From the NCBI GenBank assembly GCA_025358025.1, contig JANYKW010000185.1, positions 1 through 33,090 of the forward strand: a stretch of 33,090 nucleotides of DNA, in the 5' to 3' direction. The notes below the pieces were generated by a model. That model was given only the letters and a program-made list of their open reading frames with translations, made no database searches and was not told the origin of the DNA. A program made the translations under genes and the position numbers. This document shows, piece by piece, positions 1-7,089 of this stretch (position 1 is the first letter of the stretch; every line of letters starts with the position of its first letter). The DNA is from Bacteroidia bacterium (GTDB lineage Bacteria > Bacteroidota > Bacteroidia > Bacteroidales > Prolixibacteraceae).

Positions 1-129
1 CAGGCATTCAGAAAGTCAATTTGCGCCGAACAAGACATGATCGACTGTTCAACTGAGGATATGTTGACCTTATCGAGGTATCGCCAAATTAATACCAGGT
101 ATCAAATGTTAATTGCAACGCAAAATTAA
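1..129 (+). CDS. 3' end of an unknown protein (partial)
   Basis: Frame 1 is open from the window edge to a TAA at 127-129 and gives 42 residues ending in QMLIATQN. The composition is protein-like (mixed charged, polar and hydrophobic residues) but I recognise no family. It converges with the integrase remnant and the two stop codons overlap. It could be a host gene interrupted or flanked by the integrated element, or a chance open frame; 42 codons alone cannot decide. Confidence 0.35.
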   Translation, partial: QAFRKSICAEQDMIDCSTEDMLTLSRYRQINTRYQMLIATQN

Positions 130-470
130 ACTAAAGCCAAATAGTATTTGATGTCCTTAGTTTCATTAATCTTACCTTCGAACAACTTTTTCTCAAATGC
201 TTCGAAACTAAAGTGATTTAGTTTTTCAGCGACTTCAATCGCCCGTTTCTCAACTGAACTTATTTTCAATCTGGAGTTCTGGAGTTCTTTATTTGATTTA
301 CTACCATGCATAATATTTTCAAACTCATCTTCCGTAAATTCAAATTTTGTTGGATATAGTTTTTGTTTTCTGGGTTGTGGTGTGAATACCCTAAGTTTAA
401 CAGGAAACTTTTTGTTTTTCTTTTTCCTTCGGGTATCTAAGAAAATTGAAATGAAGTATTCGTTTGTCAT
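126..470 (-). pseudogene. Truncated tyrosine integrase, N-terminal part
   Basis: The 114 residues resemble the N-terminus of Bacteroidota tyrosine recombinases. A beta-rich arm-DNA-binding segment starts with YFISIFLDTRRKKKNKKFPV (residues 5-24) and a helical SAM-like segment starts near residue 60. Full-length members have roughly 380-420 residues with a catalytic R...H-R...Y domain; here the frame stops right after the helical segment and no catalytic domain follows towards position 1. It is therefore a decayed or truncated gene. It has its own promoter (515-544) and lies next to a tRNA 3' fragment (631-676), the usual arrangement of an integrase beside its attachment site. The integrase identity rests on resemblance, without an alignment. 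Confidence 0.6.
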
Positions 471-495
471 AGTAATAAATTATTAGGAAAAATTG

Positions 496-536
496 TTTGC
501 ATATCATTTGCATACAAAGATACAAAATTTGCATAC
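496..536. repeat. Three phased TTTGCATAY repeats in the integrase promoter
   Basis: TTTGCATAT/C occurs at 496-504, 507-515 and 528-536. Start-to-start distances are 11 and 21 bp, about one and two helical turns, so all three face the same side of the DNA. They surround the -7 element of the minus-strand promoter. Binding sites for the integrase itself, an excisionase or a repressor would fit; which protein binds is not visible. Confidence 0.6.
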
Positions 537-544
537 AACAACAA
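515..544 (-). promoter_or_regulatory. Bacteroidota-type promoter of the integrase remnant
   Basis: On the minus strand, TATCTTTG (515-522) matches the Bacteroidota -7 consensus TAnnTTTG. A TTG (542-544) lies 19 bp upstream as the -33 element. The integrase ATG is at 468-470, leaving a leader of about 40 nt. This sequence match also supports the assignment of the window to Bacteroidota. Confidence 0.6.
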
Positions 545-630
545 TTAACAAACATAAATAATATCTTTGCTATAGGTTGATATACATAGCAAATGATCAG
601 AAAATTAATAACAAATATAAGTACTATATT

Positions 631-676
631 CTGACTGGCAGTCAAAAGGTCATCGGTTCGATTCCGATATTCTCCA
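631..676 (+). other. 3' half of a tRNA gene; probable integration (att) site
   Basis: Positions 652-668 form a perfect T-arm: 5-bp stem ATCGG/CCGAT with loop TTCGATT. It is followed by a 7-nt acceptor strand ATTCTCC (669-675) and discriminator A (676). Upstream, 631-651 could be the 3' side of an anticodon arm and the variable loop, but no D-arm or 5' acceptor strand (GGAGAAT) is present in the AT-rich DNA before it. A lone 3' tRNA half beside an integrase is the classic attL/attR of an element that uses a tRNA gene as target. The amino-acid identity cannot be read safely from the fragment. Confidence 0.65.
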
Positions 677-687
677 CTCTGAAAATC

Positions 688-718
688 AAGGCTTTACAAA
701 AATGTGAAGCCTTTTTTT
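688..718 (+). terminator. Rho-independent terminator after the tRNA fragment
   Basis: An 11-bp stem (left arm AAGGCTTTACA 688-698, right arm TGTGAAGCCTT 703-713, one G-T pair) closes an AAAA loop and runs into a T tract to 718. It sits 11 nt after the tRNA discriminator base and was probably the terminator of the intact tRNA gene. Confidence 0.8.
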
Positions 719-724
719 ATGACT

Positions 725-757
725 GGAGTGCCCATCTGGAGTGCCCTTTGAGTGCCC
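725..757. repeat. Three close GAGTGCCC repeats
   Basis: GGAGTGCCC at 725-733 and 738-746 is followed by a variant TTGAGTGCCC at 748-757. The shared core GAGTGCCC starts at 726, 739 and 750, so spacing is 13 and 11 bp. The array lies 50 bp past the tRNA fragment, where integrase arm-type sites are often found, but no function is shown. Confidence 0.55.
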
Positions 758-784
758 TTTCAGATGTTCTGACTCACTTTGAGT

Positions 785-2098
785 TTACATATCATCAATA
801 GACAATCCAAGGTATTCAAATGAATATCCTTTTAGTTGACTTTGCAAATTTCTTCCTCTCTCCTGCAATATAGGTATGCTGATATTTTCTTTCTTTCGTT
901 TGACTTCTGCAACCAAAACGGTCTTTTCAAAATCATTAACAGCAATAATATCAATTTCATTTTGATTCCCCTTCTCCCAATAGGTTCCTATCGCTGAGAA
1001 AAGGTGTTGGGTCGCAAACTTCTCTGTAAAATATCTTTCTAATATCTTCCCTGAGTAGGTTGGATAATCCCGCTCGACAATATTTCTGAGGTATTCAAAA
1101 TTTCCAATTTCTACGGCACTTTGGTATTTGTAGATAGAGCGAAACCAAAAATTGAGAAAATTATCTACAATCGTATATTTGATACTCCGTCCCCCGGGTT
1201 TGGAAAACATTGGACGGACTTTTTGGATCAAATTGAAATCATTCTCCATTCTTTCCAGGTATCCACCCACACTTATTTCCAGAATAGATTCAATTTCTGA
1301 ACGGGAGGTTTTTGACGATGCAATTAATGATAATATTGAAAAATAAGTAGCATAATCCTTCCCGAATTCTTCAATCAACACGTTTCTTCCTTCATCGATA
1401 AAAAGGGAGTTCTCCCTGAATACTTCATCCAATATCTTAGCCAATGTAAAAGCCTTTTTGTTGACTAATAATTCCACATATTTTGCAACTCCACCAGTAA
1501 ACGTATAAAATGCCAACAAATCTTCAGCTTTAAACTTTGGATAGTTATCAGCGAGAACTTCTTTGAGTGTAATTACATTGAACGGTCTTAAGTGAATTCG
1601 TTCGGTTGCTCTTCCAAAGAGTGGTTCTTTTGAATTCTCAAAAATATTCTTCATCAATGAGAAAATAGATCCACATAAGATCAGGTTTATTTTACTCTTG
1701 TCTTTGTAACTATCCCAGATATTCTGCATCTCACTATAAACTGAAGGATTAACAGAATAAAATTCCTGAAATTCATCTATTATGAGCGTGAAATTTCTGG
1801 TCACAGATAATTCCATCAAGTATTGGAATAAATCTTTAAAATGGACAATCAAACCAAATGTTTTCAACTGTAGTTTATGTTCGATCTCTTCATTGAATTC
1901 TTCACAGATAAGAATTTCATTCTTCTTGGTTACAAAGAGATATAGGGTGGTATCTTCATTCTCAAAGGCCTTTTTTAACAGACTAGTCTTTCCGATACGA
2001 CGTCGACCGACAACGAATGTCATTTGGGCGTCTGTTGCTGATCGCTCTCTTATTGAACTCAAAAGTTCCAATTCTTTCTCTCTGTTATAGAATTTCAT
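785..2098 (-). CDS. AAA ATPase with C-terminal DUF234/nuclease-like domain
   Basis: A 437-residue ATP-binding protein of the archaeal-type AAA ATPase group. Walker A is GRRRIGKT (31-38), Walker B is LIIDEF (105-110), and a sensor-like LCGS lies at 141-144. A winged-helix region (about 255-320) precedes a C-terminal segment with EID (381-383) and AEVK (397-400), the D...ExK pattern of PD-(D/E)XK nuclease folds, as in DUF234 proteins. There is no signal peptide, so it acts in the cytoplasm. Substrate and role are unknown; members are common in accessory DNA, and a part in defence or mobile-element maintenance is only inference. The start is supported by the usual family N-terminus FYNREKELELL and by the -7 element and palindrome just upstream. 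It reads convergently towards the attachment-site region. Confidence 0.85.
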   Translation of the reverse strand: MKFYNREKELELLSSIRERSATDAQMTFVVGRRRIGKTSLLKKAFENEDTTLYLFVTKKNEILICEEFNEEIEHKLQLKTFGLIVHFKDLFQYLMELSVTRNFTLIIDEFQEFYSVNPSVYSEMQNIWDSYKDKSKINLILCGSIFSLMKNIFENSKEPLFGRATERIHLRPFNVITLKEVLADNYPKFKAEDLLAFYTFTGGVAKYVELLVNKKAFTLAKILDEVFRENSLFIDEGRNVLIEEFGKDYATYFSILSLIASSKTSRSEIESILEISVGGYLERMENDFNLIQKVRPMFSKPGGRSIKYTIVDNFLNFWFRSIYKYQSAVEIGNFEYLRNIVERDYPTYSGKILERYFTEKFATQHLFSAIGTYWEKGNQNEIDIIAVNDFEKTVLVAEVKRKKENISIPILQERGRNLQSQLKGYSFEYLGLSIDDM

Positions 2099-2114
2099 AA
2101 GGCATAATTACTGT

Positions 2115-2138
2115 TTACTGTAATGGCCATTACTGTAA
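2115..2138. promoter_or_regulatory. Near-perfect palindromic operator before the ATPase gene
   Basis: TTACTGTAATGG and CCATTACTGTAA form a 24-bp inverted repeat centred on GGCC; only the T at the middle of each TTACTGTAA fails to pair. Each half contains TTACTGTAA, itself a palindrome around a central base. The unit TTACTGTAATGGC also reads as a direct repeat (2115-2127 and 2130-2142, period 15). The site lies 17 bp before the ATG (2096-2098) and downstream of the putative -7 element, as expected for a repressor site. Confidence 0.6.
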
Positions 2139-2155
2139 TGGCTATTGCGCTAATG

Positions 2156-2163
2156 CAAATATA
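2156..2163 (-). promoter_or_regulatory. Putative -7 promoter element of the ATPase gene
   Basis: Minus strand TATATTTG matches TAnnTTTG. No clear TTG is found 19-21 bp further upstream, so only the -7 half is supported. Transcription would begin around 2149 and run through the palindrome at 2115-2138. Confidence 0.4.
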
Positions 2164-2242
2164 CAATATTTAATATTAATTTTTGCCCTAAAATCGCTCT
2201 TCAAATCTTTCCCATATTAATTAATCCCTATTCAAGACACTG

Positions 2243-2416
2243 TTATGGATATACCCGAAATCCCTGCTTCACCATTTCTCTGGCAATTTGTCTGCAATCA
2301 ATGTAATGTTTGGATGTAACTTCGTAATTGCTATGCTGTATTCTCATTATTAGTTGGCTGTGGATTAATGCGTTCCTTGCTTTCGCTTTGTGATTTGGCC
2401 ACATTGAGATTGCTGA
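2243..2416 (-). pseudogene. C-terminal remnant of a tyrosine recombinase
   Basis: An open frame of 57 codons ends at a TAA (2243-2245). It includes LIMRIQHSNYEVTSKHYID, which fits the H...T..HY pattern at the end of tyrosine recombinases (second catalytic His and the nucleophilic Tyr). The tail then ends in GFRVYP. No upstream catalytic domain is present. It is not the missing half of the 126-470 gene in its present order, because it lies upstream of that gene's start on the same strand. This is motif-based recognition without an alignment. Confidence 0.4.
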
Positions 2417-2516
2417 TCACATTTTGTAAAAACTTGCCCGAGTATGACCTATTTTGGATAGCTATCTGGCAGGCTTGTTCAAAATTGGCTATTGGTGATC
2501 CGTCCCTTAAATCAAA
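2331..2516 (-). pseudogene. Possible IS21-type IstA C-terminal remnant
   Basis: A second minus-strand frame encodes about 60 residues including NFEQACQIAIQNRSYSGKFL and ending PTNNENTA. This resembles the tail of IS21-family IstA transposases (a helical segment of the F..AC..A....YS.K type, then a short proline-rich end with ..HENIRG). It overlaps the recombinase remnant in another frame, so at most one of the two is genuine over 2331-2416. The 2099-2532 stretch contains nothing else I can call apart from the operator and promoter elements. Confidence 0.3.
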
Positions 2517-2532
2517 ATAAATAAACTATTTA

Positions 2533-2563
2533 TTGTATATTATCAACATTTTGCTTATTTTTG
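2533..2563 (+). promoter_or_regulatory. hipBA promoter
   Basis: TTG (2533-2535) and TATTTTTG (2556-2563, matching TAnnTTTG) are separated by 20 bp, the Bacteroidota -33/-7 layout. Transcription should start near 2570. This excludes the ATG at 2533 as the hipB start and favours the ATG at 2587. Confidence 0.65.
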
Positions 2564-2582
2564 TTGTAATTAGTCAACATTT
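2543..2582. promoter_or_regulatory. Paired TCAACATTT operator repeats of hipBA
   Basis: TCAACATTT occurs at 2543-2551, between the -33 and -7 elements, and at 2574-2582, near the expected start of transcription. The spacing is 31 bp, about three helical turns. Repeats that straddle the promoter suit autorepression by HipB or a HipA-HipB complex, which is how hipBA operons are known to be controlled; the binding itself is inferred. Confidence 0.55.
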
Positions 2583-2586
2583 ATAT

Positions 2587-2883
2587 ATGAATAGCAAAAA
2601 ACAACTATTGTTCCCCAAACATAAATTGGTACTGGAACAAGTAGGAGAAAATATAAAACTGGCACGAAAGCGCAGGAAACTTACCACCATACAAGTGAGT
2701 GAAAGGGCTGGAATTGACAGAACCACTTTATACCAAATTGAAAGGGGCAACGGCAGCGTGTCGATGGCCGCTTATTTTAATACGCTAAGAGTATTGGGGT
2801 TGCAGGATGATTTTTTGAAATTGGCTGCCGATGATAGTTTCGGCAGAAAATTACAAGACCTTGAATTAATCGGGAAGAAGTAA
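2587..2883 (+). CDS. hipB: HipB-like antitoxin, XRE-family DNA-binding protein
   Basis: A 98-residue protein with one XRE/Cro helix-turn-helix at about residues 19-75 (IKLARKRRKLTTIQVSERAG, then DRTTLYQIERG). It should bind the operon's promoter and neutralise HipA. An upstream ATG at 2533 would add 18 hydrophobic residues (MYIINILLIFVV...) but coincides with the -33 element, so the ATG at 2587 is chosen. The gene ends one base before the hipA ATG, which implies co-transcription and probable translational coupling. The charged C-terminal tail (DLELIGKK) is in the position where HipB tails contact HipA in known systems. Family confidence is high from sequence and context. Confidence 0.88.
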   Translation: MNSKKQLLFPKHKLVLEQVGENIKLARKRRKLTTIQVSERAGIDRTTLYQIERGNGSVSMAAYFNTLRVLGLQDDFLKLAADDSFGRKLQDLELIGKK

Positions 2884-2884
2884 A

Positions 2885-4135
2885 ATGGCAGCAACAAAAA
2901 CTGATATACTGGTATATGCGCATTGGTTTGGAATGGAAGAACCAAAGTGTATCGGTGTACTTAATGCACAAAAAGCTAAAGGTAAAAAGGCTTTTAGTTT
3001 TGAATACGATCAATCTTGGATAAGGTCAAAAGAACAGATGCTTTTAGATCCTGATATTACCTGGTATACCGGACCACAATATCCGAATGGCAAGGAGAAT
3101 TTCGGTGTGTTTCTGGATTCTATGCCAGATACCTGGGGCAGAAAACTAATGAGAAAAAGGGAAGCACAAAAAGCTAGAGAGGAAGGAAAACCTGCACCAA
3201 CTTTATATGATATAGATTATTTACTGGGAGTAGCTGATGAAAGCCGGATGGGTGCCTTGCGTTTCAAACTGGATGACAACGGACCATTCCTGGATAACAA
3301 TCTCCTTAACCCAACTCCACCAATGACAAGCATCAGGGAATTACAATATGCTGCCAAGATAATGGAATCTGATGAAGATAGTGCTGCTGTAAAAAAATGG
3401 TTGGAGATATTGATTGCACCCGGTTCTTCATTAGGGGGTGCCAGACCAAAAGCCAATGTCAAAGATGAGAATGGAGCATGGTGGATAGCCAAGTTTCCAT
3501 CCGGAAGTGATACTTATAATAAAGCCGCCTGGGAGTATTTGGCCTATCAACTGGCAATAAAAGCCGGAATTCAAATGGCAGAATCAAGAATCGAAAGGAT
3601 TTCCGGAAAATATCACACCTTTTTCACCAGGCGATTCGACAGACAGAACGGAGAAAGGATACATTTTGCGAGTGCAATGACCATGACTGGCAATAACGAA
3701 GATACCATCAAAGAAAGTCCTGCTGGTTATTTGGATATTGCTGAGTTCATACAATTCAATGGTGCCCAGAACACAATTGATCTGGGCCAATTATGGCGCA
3801 GGATCGTTTTTAACATAGCCATTTCAAATACCGACGACCATTTGAGAAATCACGGTTTTATCTTAACCAAAAAAGGTTGGATTCTTTCCCCTGCTTTTGA
3901 TATTAACCCTTCGATCGATAAAGATGGTCTGGCATTGAATATTGATACTGAAAATAATGCCCTGGATTTTGAACTTGCCAAAAGCATAGGCGGGTATTTT
4001 CAACTTTCAGATTCATCAATGAATACAATCATGCATGAAGTTAAAACTGTTGTAAGCAACTGGGAAAAAATTGCCCGGCAAATTGGAATTTCAAGGTCAG
4101 AAATGGAAATGATGGCTTCTGCCTTCAAATATTAA
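2885..4135 (+). CDS. hipA: HipA-like serine/threonine kinase toxin
   Basis: A full-length 416-residue HipA-family kinase. A Gly-rich loop SSLGGARPKA lies at 181-190, a likely ATP-binding Lys in WIAKF at 200-204, catalytic NTDDH at 315-319, and the metal-binding Asp in the DFG-like SPAFDINP at 335-342. In E. coli HipA phosphorylates glutamyl-tRNA synthetase, halts translation and promotes persistence; whether this homologue has the same target is unknown. The N-terminal domain (about 1-130) matches the HipA N1/couple region in the same chain, unlike split HipT systems. All key kinase motifs are intact, so the system is probably active. It lies downstream of hipB with a 1-bp gap. The pair sits between relic mobile-element sequences, consistent with arrival by horizontal transfer. 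Confidence 0.9.
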   Translation: MAATKTDILVYAHWFGMEEPKCIGVLNAQKAKGKKAFSFEYDQSWIRSKEQMLLDPDITWYTGPQYPNGKENFGVFLDSMPDTWGRKLMRKREAQKAREEGKPAPTLYDIDYLLGVADESRMGALRFKLDDNGPFLDNNLLNPTPPMTSIRELQYAAKIMESDEDSAAVKKWLEILIAPGSSLGGARPKANVKDENGAWWIAKFPSGSDTYNKAAWEYLAYQLAIKAGIQMAESRIERISGKYHTFFTRRFDRQNGERIHFASAMTMTGNNEDTIKESPAGYLDIAEFIQFNGAQNTIDLGQLWRRIVFNIAISNTDDHLRNHGFILTKKGWILSPAFDINPSIDKDGLALNIDTENNALDFELAKSIGGYFQLSDSSMNTIMHEVKTVVSNWEKIARQIGISRSEMEMMASAFKY

Positions 4136-4202
4136 TTTTGAAGAACAAAGTATAATAGTCCCCAAAAATAGGGTCAACGGGTTAGTTAAAATTATTTGAT
4201 AA

Positions 4203-4241
4203 GCTGTGCAGTTTTCAACCGAAATGCTGTGCAGTTTTCAA
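4203..4241. repeat. 16-bp direct repeat upstream of the GH95 gene
   Basis: GCTGTGCAGTTTTCAA is present exactly at 4203-4218 and 4226-4241 (period 23). Multiple short repeats at an end are typical of IS21-family elements, and I recall similar TGTGCAGTTTTCAA motifs at Bacteroidota IS ends, but I cannot confirm it. An operator for the GH95 gene is the alternative. A small hairpin (GGAGGC/GCCTCC, 4281-4295) follows. Nothing else is recognisable in the hipA-GH95 gap. Confidence 0.5.
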
Positions 4242-4339
4242 ACGGTAGTTTCAACCTAACAAGCAATGGGGTAAGGCACCGGAGGCAATGCCTCCTTCAA
4301 TATCCATGGCAGATTAAATTTTACCAAAAATCAAGCAAA

Positions 4340-6817
4340 ATGAAGTATCTATCTTATTTAATTCTCTTCCTGATCGGTTGTGAAAATTTATTGGCTCAGG
4401 AAGCCGACAACCTGGTTCCGGCAAGCATCCGCTCCTCGAAAATAACAGCGAAGTGGAGTGATCGGGCGACGGTAATTAATGGCGGAGAAAAACCTGAAGG
4501 CCAGTATCTGTTGTGGTATCAAACTCCTGCCAAAGTGTGGGAAGAAGCCTTGCCTCTTGGAAACGGCAGACTTGGAGGGATGGTTTTCGGTGGTGTTGCC
4601 GACGAAAGGATTCAACTGAACGAAAGTACCCTTTGGGATGGTTATTCGCTTGACGCGAGTAATCCGGCATCGTTGCAAGCGTTGCCTGAGGTACAAAAGC
4701 TGCTTTTTGATGGCAAAAACAACGAAGCAGTTAAACTGGCCGGGAAAACCATGATGGGACGTCCCCAGGGCGTCAAACCTTACCAGTCGCTGGGCGAACT
4801 CTGGTTCGATACGCCAGTACTGCAAGCCACCAATTATACCAGGAGCCTTGATTTAACCACGGCGATTGCCAGTACAAGTTTCACTTCAGATGGAGTGTCT
4901 TACTTGCGTGAAGTATTTGCCTCTCCGGTCGATGAGGTAATCGTTGTTCATTACACAGCCAGCAAGAAAGCCCGCATCACTTTTTCGCTGACACTGAAAC
5001 GCCAGCAGGATGCCATCTGTGAAGCCAATCCCAAAGATCCGAATTCGCTAATGATGAGCGGACGGTTACCAATAAAAGATAATGACGGAAAACCACGCGG
5101 AATCAGTTTCGCTGCTTCTGTAAAAGCCATTGCCAAAGGAGGAAAGATCACTGTCGAAAATGGAATCCTGAAAGTTTCAGGAGCTAACGAAGTGACGCTT
5201 TTGGTTGCCGGAGCTACCAATTACCCGGGACTGAAAAACATTTCGGCTGATATAAGTTCCCTGAATATTGACCCTGTTAAAAATTGCAATGAGCTGATCG
5301 CAAAAGCTGCGTCAAAAAACTATGCTAAACTTAAAAGTGCTCACCTGGAAGAACATCAGCGTCTTTTTAACAGAGTCAATATTCACCTTGGACAAGTTGC
5401 TTCCAATATTTTGGCTTTACCTACCAACAAAAGGCTCGACCTGGCTAAAGTTTCAGGGAAAGCGGATCATGGGCTGGTCGAAACTTTTTTCCAATATGGA
5501 AGGTATCTGCTGATTTGCAGTTCTCGTCCGGGAGGCATGCCGGCCAACTTGCAAGGACTTTGGGCATGGCAGATGAATCCGCCATGGAATGCAGATTTCC
5601 ACACCAACATCAATTTGCAGATGAATTACTGGCCTGCAGAAATCACAAACCTTTCCGAAATGCACCTTCCACTTTTCGACCTTTCGGATGCCCTTGTAAA
5701 GCCGGGCGGGCAAACAGCTAAAGTGATGTATAACGCGAATGGCTGGGTGGTTCATCATTTAACCGATGCCTGGGGATTTACTGCTCCTGCAGATGGTCCC
5801 CAGGGAATCTGGCCAATGGGTTCTGCCTGGCTGGCACAACATCCCTGGGAACATTATAGCTACACCGGCGATAAAGAGTTCCTGAAAGAACGTGCTTTCC
5901 CACTCATGAAAGGTGCTGCCCGTTTCATCATGGATTTTCTGGTTGAAGCGCCCGCGGGAACCGCTTGTCCGGGGAAACTGGTAACCAATCCTTCTTATTC
6001 TCCTGAAAATGAATTTTATCTTCCGAACGGACAAAAATCTGTCTTTACTTATGGTGCAACCATGGATCTGGAAATCATCCATGATCTGATGACACACTGC
6101 ATCGAAGCATGTGATGTTTTAGGAACCGATGCTGCTTTCCGTGCCGAATGCCAGAAAATCCTGGATCGCCTGGCGCCTATCCGGATCAGCCCAACCACCG
6201 GCCGGATTTTGGAGTGGGCCGAAGATTATAAGGAAAACGATCCACATCACCGGCATACATCTCATTTGTTTGGTTTATATCCCGGAACCCAGATAACCAC
6301 GCTCGGCACCCCTGAATTGGCTGCAGCTGCCCGTAAAACGTTGGAAGCTCGTGGCGATGATGGTACAGGCTGGGGCCTTGCATGGAAAATTAACATGTGG
6401 AACCGGCTGCAGGATGGCGATCATGCGTACAAATTATTGTCGGTACTCCTGACTACCAAAACCCTGCCGAACTTGTTTGACAATCACCCTCCTTTCCAGA
6501 TTGATGGAAATTTTGGGGCTACAGCTGCTATTGCCGAGATGATTTTGCAAAGCCAGTCACGCAATCAGGATGGAAGTTATGAGATTCAGTTACTGCCATC
6601 ATTGCCGTCAGATCTACCAGAAGGTTCAGTCACAGGATTGTGTGCACGAGGAGGATTTGTTGTCGATCTGGCATGGGCAAAAGGAAAAGTGACAAACGTA
6701 AAAATCCAATCAAAAAACGGCCAAAAATTGAGTCTCCGGACACTTTCACACCAGTTCGAGGCACAAACCAAATCTGGAGAAATTATTCAATTAGATGAAA
6801 ATCTTATTAAAAAATGA
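4340..6817 (+). CDS. GH95 alpha-L-fucosidase / alpha-L-galactosidase, lipoprotein
   Basis: An 825-residue enzyme with the usual full GH95 length: N-terminal beta-sandwich (about 55-330), (alpha/alpha)6 barrel (about 370-735) and a C-terminal beta domain. Motifs equivalent to those of the characterised Bifidobacterium enzyme are intact: HTNIN (421-425, two catalytic-site Asn), SPEN with E556 (general acid) and IDGNFG with D722. The family inverts and removes terminal alpha-1,2-L-fucose or alpha-L-galactose. The His two residues before the first Asn is, as I recall, the feature of fucosidases, while galactosidases have Thr there, so fucose is favoured. The open frame extends 48 codons upstream, but the ATG at 4340 starts a signal peptide with lipobox LIGC (Cys14), hence this start. 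The gene reads opposite to the rest of the cluster and converges with the isomerase gene. Confidence 0.93.
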   Translation: MKYLSYLILFLIGCENLLAQEADNLVPASIRSSKITAKWSDRATVINGGEKPEGQYLLWYQTPAKVWEEALPLGNGRLGGMVFGGVADERIQLNESTLWDGYSLDASNPASLQALPEVQKLLFDGKNNEAVKLAGKTMMGRPQGVKPYQSLGELWFDTPVLQATNYTRSLDLTTAIASTSFTSDGVSYLREVFASPVDEVIVVHYTASKKARITFSLTLKRQQDAICEANPKDPNSLMMSGRLPIKDNDGKPRGISFAASVKAIAKGGKITVENGILKVSGANEVTLLVAGATNYPGLKNISADISSLNIDPVKNCNELIAKAASKNYAKLKSAHLEEHQRLFNRVNIHLGQVASNILALPTNKRLDLAKVSGKADHGLVETFFQYGRYLLICSSRPGGMPANLQGLWAWQMNPPWNADFHTNINLQMNYWPAEITNLSEMHLPLFDLSDALVKPGGQTAKVMYNANGWVVHHLTDAWGFTAPADGPQGIWPMGSAWLAQHPWEHYSYTGDKEFLKERAFPLMKGAARFIMDFLVEAPAGTACPGKLVTNPSYSPENEFYLPNGQKSVFTYGATMDLEIIHDLMTHCIEACDVLGTDAAFRAECQKILDRLAPIRISPTTGRILEWAEDYKENDPHHRHTSHLFGLYPGTQITTLGTPELAAAARKTLEARGDDGTGWGLAWKINMWNRLQDGDHAYKLLSVLLTTKTLPNLFDNHPPFQIDGNFGATAAIAEMILQSQSRNQDGSYEIQLLPSLPSDLPEGSVTGLCARGGFVVDLAWAKGKVTNVKIQSKNGQKLSLRTLSHQFEAQTKSGEIIQLDENLIKK

Positions 6818-6821
6818 AGTG

Positions 6822-6959
6822 ATGAAAAATAGTATTAGAAAAAAGTTTTGCGTGGCGGTTTATACGCTTGCGGCTTTTAATCTTGCTTTTGGGTTTTCAA
6901 ACCGAAACTGGGGTAGTGCTGTTGGCGATGCCCCACCCTCAGCAGAAAAAATGGAATAG
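6822..6959 (+). pseudogene. Truncated gene for a secreted protein (signal peptide only)
   Basis: The ATG lies 4 nt after the GH95 stop. The 45 codons begin MKNSIRKKFCVAVYTLAAF, a plausible Sec signal peptide with a basic n-region and a hydrophobic core, then run about 20 ordinary residues to a TAG. I see no domain after this and nothing continues the frame in the remaining 130 bp before the isomerase gene ends. It looks like the 5' end of a second exported enzyme once co-transcribed with GH95, now cut off. A genuine tiny secreted peptide is less likely. Confidence 0.4.
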
Positions 6960-7089
6960 GAAATAAGCTAAATATTTGAGCATTCTCTCCGACAGGAATA
7001 ATTATGTACAGAAGCTTGTAAAACAATGAGATAAAACGTAAAAAGGAAGTGTGCCGGTTATCTGTCAATAAATATTTTAATAATTCTGA

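Noticed and set aside
577-801. A 74-codon plus-strand frame
   Set aside because: It runs through the tRNA 3' fragment, the terminator and the repeats, so it is a chance frame.
126-2416. The recombinase C-terminus at 2243-2416 as the missing half of the 126-470 integrase
   Set aside because: On the minus strand the C-terminal piece lies upstream of the N-terminal piece, so the order is wrong for one broken gene; an inversion or a second element would be needed.
4196-4339. A longer start for GH95 at 4196
   Set aside because: The 48 extra residues are not protein-like and cover the 16-bp repeats; the ATG at 4340 begins a proper lipoprotein signal.
6930-6950. A GGGG/CCCC hairpin as terminator between GH95 and the isomerase
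   Set aside because: The arms are short, the loop is long and there is no T tract on either strand, so it is not supported.
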